This document shows positions 57,491 to 64,000 of a stretch of DNA of 64,000 bases, piece after piece (the stretch's first letter is position 1; each line of letters starts with the position of its first letter). Under the pieces are notes generated by a model that saw only the letters and a program-made list of their open reading frames with translations, was not told the DNA's origin and did not search any database. A program made the position numbers and the translations under genes. The DNA is taken from the NCBI GenBank assembly GCA_950295325.1, contig OX485804.1:11780001-11844000 (forward strand), given 5' to 3'. This DNA comes from Polytrichum commune. Lineage: Eukaryota; Streptophyta; Polytrichopsida; Polytrichales; Polytrichaceae.

Positions 57491-58933
57491 GCGGTGAGTT
57501 TTCTAGAATATTGAAATTTTGTGTGGTGAAACATGCCCTATGACCGCGGTGTAGAGCTAACTTTTGAAATATTTATTGACAATTTTATTGACAATTTTAT
57601 TGACAAAAAGAACCTATAACCGTGGTTGATGAACCTATACTGTATTTGCTTGCACCTTCTCTTATAAGGTTTATAGGTTGGGAATGGCTCTCGGATGGTT
57701 ACAGGATGTCATTTGAGGTCGATTAAGTCCCACTGGGAGAAGGCCTCGGATCCGAGGCCTCATGGTTGCGGTATCATTTCAGATTGGGTATAAGGTTTGT
57801 AGGTTGGGAATGGGTCTCGGATGGTTACAGGTTGTCATTTGAGGTGGATGAAGTCCCACTGGGAGAAGGCCTCGGACCCGAGGCCTCATGGCTTGAGCCC
57901 CTAAATTCTGATTGTGTATAAAGTTGGTGGTTTCTGGGTGGGTCTCGGCATTTCAAATGGAGGGGCTACTTTGCAGAAGGCCTCGGATCCGAGGTCTGTT
58001 GGCCTTGGGGTTTGCTGTTTGATTTGAGGTCAAGTTTATGATTTCAGATGGAATGTAGGCATGCCATGTTTGGGTTTCATGTCTAGCTACATTCAACCTG
58101 ACTCCATAAATTTGAAATCGAATCATTGGTATCAATTTGGGTCTCGACATGCCCAATGGCTTAGATTTCATGTTCGGTCTCGGCATGGCCACTTTGGATA
58201 AGGCCTAGGGGTTTTATGTTTAGGGTGAATTAAAGTTTATGGTTTCCGGTTGAATGTGGGCATGCCATGTTTGGGTTTCATGCTTAGCTACATTCAACCT
58301 GACTCCATAAATTTGACATGAAATCATTGGTTTCAGGTTGAGTTTCGGCATGCCAAGTGGTTCAGATTTCATGTGGGAGTGGCCACTTTGGATATGGCCT
58401 CGGATTTCTTGGGGTTTGATGTTTGATTTGAACCAAAAACATAGGATGATGTCCATATTTTATGCACAAGCCTTTTTTGGGTTACTCCATTCTTCTTCCA
58501 TTCTATCTTCTGATTTTTTTATTCTTCCATTCTTCTTCCAGTCTATCTTCTTATTTTTTGTAATTCTAAAAAACATATTGATATTCTATACTTATCATCT
58601 TTAATTTTTTGGTTTAGTTTTTCGGTTTAGTTTTCCTTAGTCTTTGTTTCATGTTTTGATCTATATTTTTACAACTACATTTCTTTATGTTTTTTGCGTT
58701 TTGTTTTGAATTTTTTTACATGGATGATGCTATGGTGGATAATGAGGTAGTTTACCTCTATGTCTTATTGAATAATAGAGTCCAAGGAGGGTGTAGGGTA
58801 AGAGTGTAAGAAGGCATTACAAAATATAATTCACTGTCTAAGGAAAACCATGAAGATTACCGCACTAAACGGACAATTAACAATCAAATGCAAAAATATA
58901 TTATTATACAAGCAATAAGACACAAAATTCTAC
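57491..58933. other. 3' flank of methyltransferase-like gene, repeat-rich
   Basis: No gene seen. Two blocks beginning ATAAGGTTTRTAGGTTGGGAATG (57665 and 57790) are near-duplicates, and a second pair covers 58045-58140 and 58255-58350 (GGCATGCCATGTTTGGGTTT). Three long palindromes lie at 57741-57997. T-rich tracts follow at 58480-58700. Confidence 0.55.
57741..57997. repeat. Three AGGCCTCGG-CCGAGGCCT palindromes
   Basis: 57741-57760 is a perfect 20-bp palindrome (AGGCCTCGGATCCGAGGCCT). 57867-57886 and 57978-57997 are the same with one changed base each. Spacing is about 110-125 bp. The core is CTCG-N4-CGAG, as in the intron hairpins of both genes of the ParB/methyltransferase family. Confidence 0.85.
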
Positions 58934-59225
58934 CTAAGACATATAATCGAAATCACGATTATCAGATAATGCTACAGAGACTTTAGAATCTGTACTATCT
59001 GCATCTGAAGAACCTTCATCCTCAGACTCAACAACTTCTAAATCAACATACTCTATACCGCTTAGCATCAACTCCTTAGGTCTAAAAGTACGATATGAAC
59101 CTTCCGCTAATTCATTGGCAACGTCATTTGCGTATGAAGGGAGCCGCCATGACTCTGGAGGGCTTGGATAGAACTTAGGGTCACAAAAAAAAACGCGGTG
59201 ATAAGGGTATCTCAAATTACTGCTT
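58934..59225 (-). CDS. Copy 2 last exon: acidic tail
   Basis: RVFFCDPKFYPSPPESW, then LPSYANDVANELAE and YVDLEVVESEDEGSSD to a stop at 58934. Homologous to the last exon of copy 1, so both genes share both ends of this block while only copy 2 has the methyltransferase part between. Confidence 0.65.
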
Positions 59226-61841
59226 CTGCAAATGCAAATGGCAACATGGTCATAAAACCGCCTCATATGAAAGCAAATAAGAAAATATATCACTAGTAGT
59301 AGAAATAGTAGCTATACTCACTTACTAAACCTTGACTTCTTCACGATCTTCTGAACAACAATGATTTTGCTATCTGGATCCTCTGACATGACAACATCTC
59401 TTGATTTCACTTCTATGGCCGAAGCAGATCGAATTAGAGGAGCGATCAAGGCTTCGAAAATTGCCTTGTCAGCCTCTAATGCCGCAATGTGACGGTTCAC
59501 ATTGCGGCACGCATGAATAGAAACTCCTGCAAAATAAGAAAACAATGAAGTTCAGTTCTCAAACAACATAAAAATTAATTAACATGAAATGGTCAACGGT
59601 TATTTACTTAAACATGAAGAGATGTTCAACGTACCCGTAGTTGTAGAGCAGTCTAGAACAATATCCCCGGGTGAAGAAGATGCCTGAATGATCATCTGTA
59701 TAAGGGCGAGGGATTTTTCGCGAGGACCACGCCAAGGGGTGGATCCATCCATTAACTGATCCTTCCTTGACACCAAGTTCTGGAGAATGTCATCCCGTGC
59801 CACATCAACCCCGTGACGGTCTAGTGCAGGGATGTGTTGAAAGCAAAATCTGGAAGCACGCACCTCCGGAATGCTCCTCACAACTAAAGTTATTCCAAAC
59901 CTCATGGTCTGCAGATTACAAAAACAATTAATTACTTTACTTACGAAATAAGATAAAAATCATTAAGCACATTCCAGCAAATGAAATGGAAGATTAGTTT
60001 CACAAGATTAATAACATAAGATACAGCTATCAATCAAATTAGCAATAAGTCATATCATAAAATAAACTCACAGTCAAGACTGGATTAATTGGTGAAGTCA
60101 GATGAAGCTTGTTCATCCCCCACCACTCTTTGCGAACAGCAAATCCATACGTGGAACAGTACCCAAGAATGATTGACTTTGTAGACATTCGAAAAGGATG
60201 GAACAAAATTATCGCCCCATCGTCTTGGAGGTGATGGTCTGCGAAATCAAAGATTGTTTGAAACCAATCCTCAGGTTCTATGTTCCAGGCGGGAATAGAC
60301 GAAGGTGGATTCGAAATTCCTGGAACATGAAGGCCCTCTGGAAGATCTGCAAGAATCAAGTCCACACAGGGTACTTCCGCAGCAGATCCTTTGTAGCGTC
60401 GGCCTTTGTCACTTGAGTGCTGCGCATGAAAATAAATTTATCAAAACTCCGACAAGAAAATCAAAGATTGCACACATTCTAACTTGACACCGTTCTGAAT
60501 TAATGTGAATCAATTACTTGACTTCGAGATCAAATACATGAGAAGGAGATGTGTATGTAATGAAATCGCATATAACATACAAAAACAGATAGAAGTCAAC
60601 GACTTAAGGAAGTGCTGAAGTTTTCATACAATGAAAACTAACAAAGAAATGTGTTGGATGTCATTGTAATGAGAATGATGACCTACGAATGATTGAAAGA
60701 AACTTGAGAACTCATTCATGGGACTCCGCAGCTTGAGAATTAGAATTGAATGAAAACATAAACAAAGCAAAGCTGTTGAGCAGTATGGTACCTTAGAAAT
60801 GAAGCTCTTTAACTCGTCATATAATGGACTCAAGCTGCCCGTGTCGCCACCAAGGACTTGCTCTAGTGAGAAGTTTTTAATCCACTCCCCAACTTGGCCA
60901 TCATTCTCCTCAACCGATGTGAAAACATGGATTCCTTGGCTTAACTGCTCATAGGAGGAATCGCGTTTGGTTCCTCTAGACTGAATTGGAGCATGAGAAC
61001 CAGAGTCATGTGTAGGACTAGGCGCAGGTGGGCTCTTACATTCTGGCTCTAGAGGGGGGTTCATCTTCTTCTTCCCCCTCTTGTTAGTCTTCTCCAGAGA
61101 GTTGTGGAGTTTTGCCATCTCTTTCTGGGCCGCTTTCTCCTCAACTTCCTTCACCTTAAGCGCTTTCTTCCTATCTTCTTCTAGACGTCGCGAGAGGGCC
61201 TTTGCCCTCTCGTGCTCGTCTTCAATGCCCTGTAAATCAACCATCTCAACACAAGACTCACCAACTGCATCCCTCGACTTCTTAAGTTCAGTTTCAAAGG
61301 AGGGAGTGAAACTAGGAGCACAGTCGAGGTACCATCCACCTCCTGTGAGATGCGAGGTAGACCACGTCCGCTGCTGATTTGCTGAGAACATGCACGTTGA
61401 GTTTGACCTGTCAAGCCATGTAGAGAGAAATATTGGGAGATCTTCTTTTGTTATTGCTCCTTTTGCAAGGAGTTCGTACTTGAAAAACCTGCGGGTTAAA
61501 AAAAACCTCATCGTTATATACCTTCCAATCAAAATACATGCCATGTGAACAACCAAATCAATATGACAAATACAAGAATTCTAGTTGGAGAAGGATAAAT
61601 CTTACCGAAAGAGTACTCTTCTCACAATCAAGTCAGTTCCTTTGAAGCCCTGAAATTCGTGAGTTTTGTTAAAAGCATCTTGCCCTCGAAAGAAGGTGGG
61701 GAATGCATTGTCCCATAACTTCATTCTACAATCCTCGATGTATGCAACCAAGGATAAGGGCTCGCTGGGTACTTCAAAGTTGATAACCAGTCTATCTTGA
61801 CGCACTGTTTCTTCATAGATAATAGAAGCCTGCTCGGATAT
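58934..61841 (-). CDS. Beta-class DNA methyltransferase-like gene, copy 2 (5' part outside window)
   Basis: Six exons seen: 61841-61606, 61488-60792, 60419-60072, 59908-59635, 59526-59331, 59225-58934, giving 680 residues with all phases matching and GT-AG throughout. The first two match exons 7 and 8 of the gene at 3357-11143. Then comes a methyltransferase-like fold in beta-class order: motif IV region LILADLPEG, then PREKSLALIQMIIQ (lead-in helix), motif I VLDCSTTTG, then HACRNVNRHIAALEAD (the E of the SAM ribose site). Such folds methylate adenine N6 or cytosine N4. Here DLPE replaces D/S-PPY and the FxGxG loop is altered, so activity is doubtful. Upstream exons, expected to hold a ParB-like part, lie beyond 64000. 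Confidence 0.7.
59331..59526 (-). CDS. Copy 2 exon: SAM-site acidic residue region
   Basis: Continues motif I with VSIHACRNVNRHIAALEADK, matching ..aA..lgR..ig.E.d in active enzymes; the Glu of ALEAD would bind the SAM ribose. A phase-2 donor is required to keep frame with the last exon. Confidence 0.6.
59635..59908 (-). CDS. Copy 2 exon: lead-in helix and SAM motif I
   Basis: Phase 0 start, phase 1 end. It contains STPWRGPREKSLALIQMIIQ and SPGDIVLDCSTTTG, matching the K.l.Ll..li...s.pGd.VlD..G.G pattern that closes the circularly permuted beta-class fold. The exon ends inside motif I at the Gly codon. Confidence 0.65.
60072..60419 (-). CDS. Copy 2 exon: methyltransferase motif IV region
   Basis: 116 codons, phase 0 at both ends. 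VDLILADLPEGLHVPG occupies the place of the catalytic D/S-PPY motif of N6/N4 methyltransferases; WFQTIFDFADHHLQDDGAII resembles the helix plus strand that follows it (motif V-like, LKPGG.lvl in active enzymes). The catalytic aromatic is Glu here. Confidence 0.65.
60792..61488 (-). CDS. Copy 2 exon: GGWYLDC module and coiled coil
   Basis: FFKYELLAKGAIT, WLDRSNS and SHLTGGGWYLDC align with exon 8 of copy 1. A Lys/Glu-rich coiled coil of about 70 residues follows (RAKALSRRLEEDRKKALKV), then basic KRGKKK, a Ser/Pro linker, and SPLYDELKSFISK at a phase-0 donor (AAG|GTACCA). Confidence 0.75.
61606..61841 (-). CDS. Copy 2 exon: LWDNAF module
   Basis: Starts phase 0 after TTTCCACAG and ends phase 2 before GTAAGAT. 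YIEDCRMKLWDNAFPTFF and LIVRRVLFR align with exon 7 of copy 1 (4393-4634). The large repeat-filled intron lies directly upstream, as in copy 1. Confidence 0.75.
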
Positions 61842-64000
61842 CTGTGGAAAGAAAATATAATAGAAGCTCCCCGAATTCAAATAAGCGCATATGCACAATA
61901 CAGCTGACGCCTAATCACAACATGAGTAACATTTAGCCTGAACTAAATTGAAAATCAAATATGATTTCAGGCCCAATCACAACCTAAGAAACATATAACC
62001 CAAACTCACTTCACACTTAAATCAGATTCAGGCCTAATCACAACCTTATCAACTTATAACCCAATTGATTTCACACTTAAGTCAACCCACTTAATACCCT
62101 TGTCTAGGGTGTCTAGGGAGCGAGACACATTTTTTTGAACAAACCTAACTTTCGGAAATTTGATTTCAGGCCTTATATCAGCGTTTCCAACTTCACACTC
62201 AAATCAGATTTCAGGCCTAACAACATTATTACCAACATCCAATTCAAACTCACTTCACACTTAAGGTTGATTTCAAGCCTAACAAAGACCTTACCAACAT
62301 CCTACCCTAACTGATTTCAATCATAATTCAGCCCAGTTAAGACCTCGTCCAGGGTGTCTCGGGACCGAGACACAATATTTTGAACAATTCAAATTTCAGG
62401 CCTAATCACAACCTAAGAAACATATAACCCAAACTCACTTCACACTTAAATCAGATTCAGGCCTAATCACAACCTTATCAACTTCTAACCCAATTGATTT
62501 CACACTTAAGTCAGCCCACTTAATACCCTTCTCAAGGGTGTCTCGGGACCGAGACACACTATTTTGAATAAAGCTAAAATTAAGAGATTTGATTTCAGGC
62601 CTTATATGAGCCTTAACAACTTCACACTTAAATCAAATTCATGCCTAATCACAACCTAAGCTACATATAACCCAAACTCACTTCACACTTAAATCAGATT
62701 CAGGCCTCATCACAACCTTATCAACTTCTAGCCCAATTGATTTCACACTTAAGTCAGCCCACTTAATACCCTTCTCAAGGGTGTGTCGGGACCGAGACAC
62801 ACTATTTTGAATAACGCTAATATTAAGAGATTTGATTTCAGGCCTTATATGAGCCTTAACAACTTCAAACTTAAATCAGATTTCAGGCCTAATCACAACC
62901 TAAGCTACATATAACCCAAACTCACTTCACACTTAAATCAAATTCAGGCCTAATCACAACCTTATCAACTTCTAGCCCAATTGATTTCACACTTAATTCA
63001 GCCCACTTAATACCCTTGTCTAGGGTGTCTCGGGACCGAGACACACTATTTTGAACAAATGTGAATTTCAAAAATTTGATTTCAGGCCTTATAGCATCCT
63101 TAACAACTTGACACTTAAACCAGATTTCAGGCCTAATCACAACCTAAGCAACATATAACCCAAACACACTTGACACTTAAATCAGATTTCAGGCCTAATC
63201 ACAACCTAAGCTACATATAACCCAAACTCACATCACACTTAAATCAGATTCAGGCCTAATCACAACCTTATCAACTTCTAGCCCAATTGATTTCACACTT
63301 AATTCAGCCCACTTAATACCCTTGTCTAGGATGTCTCGGGACCGAGACACACTATTTTGAACAAATATGAATTTCAAAAATTTGATTTTAGGCCTTATAG
63401 CATCCTTAACAACTTGACACTTAAACCAGATTTCAGGCCTAATCACAACCTAAGCAACATATAACCCAAACACACTTGACACTTAAATCATATTTCAGGC
63501 CTAATCACAACATAAGCAACATATAACCCAAACTCACATCACACTTAAATCAGATTCAGGCCTAATCACAACCTTATCAACTTCTAACCCAATTGATTTC
63601 ACATTTAAGTCAGCCCACTTAATACCCTTCTCTAGAGTGTCTCGGGACCGAGACACACTTTTTTGAACAGACCTAACTTTGGGAAAATTGATTTCAGGCT
63701 TTATATCGGCTTTACCAACTTCACACTCAAATCAGATTTCAGGCCTAATGACATTATTACCAACATCCAATTCAAACTCACTTCACACTTAAGGTTGATT
63801 TCAGGCATAACAAATACCTTACCAACAACCTACCCTAACTGATTTCATACATAATTCAGCCCAGTTAAGACCTTGTCCAGGGTGTCTCGGGACCGAGACA
63901 CACTATTTTGAACAATTCAAATTTCAGGCCTAAACACAACCTAAGCAACATATAACCCAACCTCACTTCACACTTATATCAGAGTCGGGCCTAATCACAA
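61842..64000. repeat. Intron tandem-repeat array with GTGTCTCGG hairpins (copy 2)
   Basis: Imperfect units such as AGGCCTAATCACAACCTAAGC plus ACATATAACCCAAACTCAC, grouped into super-units of about 185-307 bp. Each super-unit has the hairpin GTGTCTCGGGACCGAGACAC (9-bp stem, GA loop): 62354-62373, 62538-62557, 62781-62800 (one change), 63025-63044, 63331-63350 (one change), 63637-63656, 63882-63901, and a decayed one at 62109-62128. The intron sits at the same exon boundary as intron 6 of copy 1, but the repeat sequence is different. It continues past the window edge. Confidence 0.85.

Noticed and set aside
58338-58604. Forward 88-codon frame downstream of the methyltransferase-like gene
   Set aside because: Hydrophobic, T-rich, low-complexity translation of a duplicated noncoding block; no supporting features.
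3357-61841. Contamination by phage or bacterial DNA, given ParB and methyltransferase likeness
   Set aside because: Both genes are split by many spliceosomal introns with conserved phases and sit among plant-type transposons.

Overview
The window looks like nuclear DNA of a plant-lineage (streptophyte) eukaryote. Evidence: spliced genes with long repeat-filled introns; Ty3 chromoviruses primed by initiator tRNA-Met; a Ty1/copia remnant; and a Mutator-like (MULE) transposase gene with a C-terminal SWIM zinc finger. The species cannot be fixed from sequence alone. The gene at the top edge and the unusual methyltransferase-like genes suggest a non-seed plant or charophyte rather than a flowering plant, but that is inference.

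Layout. 1-2655 (-): an unclassified DDE transposase-like gene running off the left edge. 3357-11143 (-): a nine-exon gene with a ParB-like (GNHR) segment and a GGWYLDC module; introns 1 and 6 are filled with tandem repeats carrying CTCG-N4-CGAG hairpins. 11445-35283 (+): pieces of one MULE-type gene split by a two-element Ty3 tandem (12608-25509), a solo LTR (26053-27025), and a solo LTR that itself holds a complete-looking reverse-strand element (28172-35089). 35445-50819 (-): a small gene split by a solo LTR, which holds an outer Ty3 element (36195-50115), which holds an inner one (38669-45674). 51333-52306: another solo LTR in the 3' part of a zinc-finger gene (52307-53335, -). 53859-57490: a broken copia element, split by a 1466-bp element with 5-bp target duplications. 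58934-64000 (-): a paralogue of the 3357-11143 gene, with the same intron phases in its shared part plus a beta-class DNA methyltransferase-like fold, entering the window from the right edge.

How it fits together. Subtracting the inserted LTR elements leaves about 6.5 kb between the two methyltransferase-family genes, on the same strand, so they look like old tandem duplicates pushed apart by transposons. Roughly two thirds of the window is one Ty3 chromovirus family inserted repeatedly, mostly into coding exons of transposase-like genes, with 5-bp target duplications that give the order of insertion. No copy looks whole in its coding part, although several LTR pairs are nearly identical.

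The most novel item is the paired host gene family: a ParB-like domain plus a beta-class N6/N4 methyltransferase-like fold, a combination otherwise typical of phages and bacteria. Paralogous introns carry different tandem repeats built around the same CTCG-N4-CGAG hairpin design.
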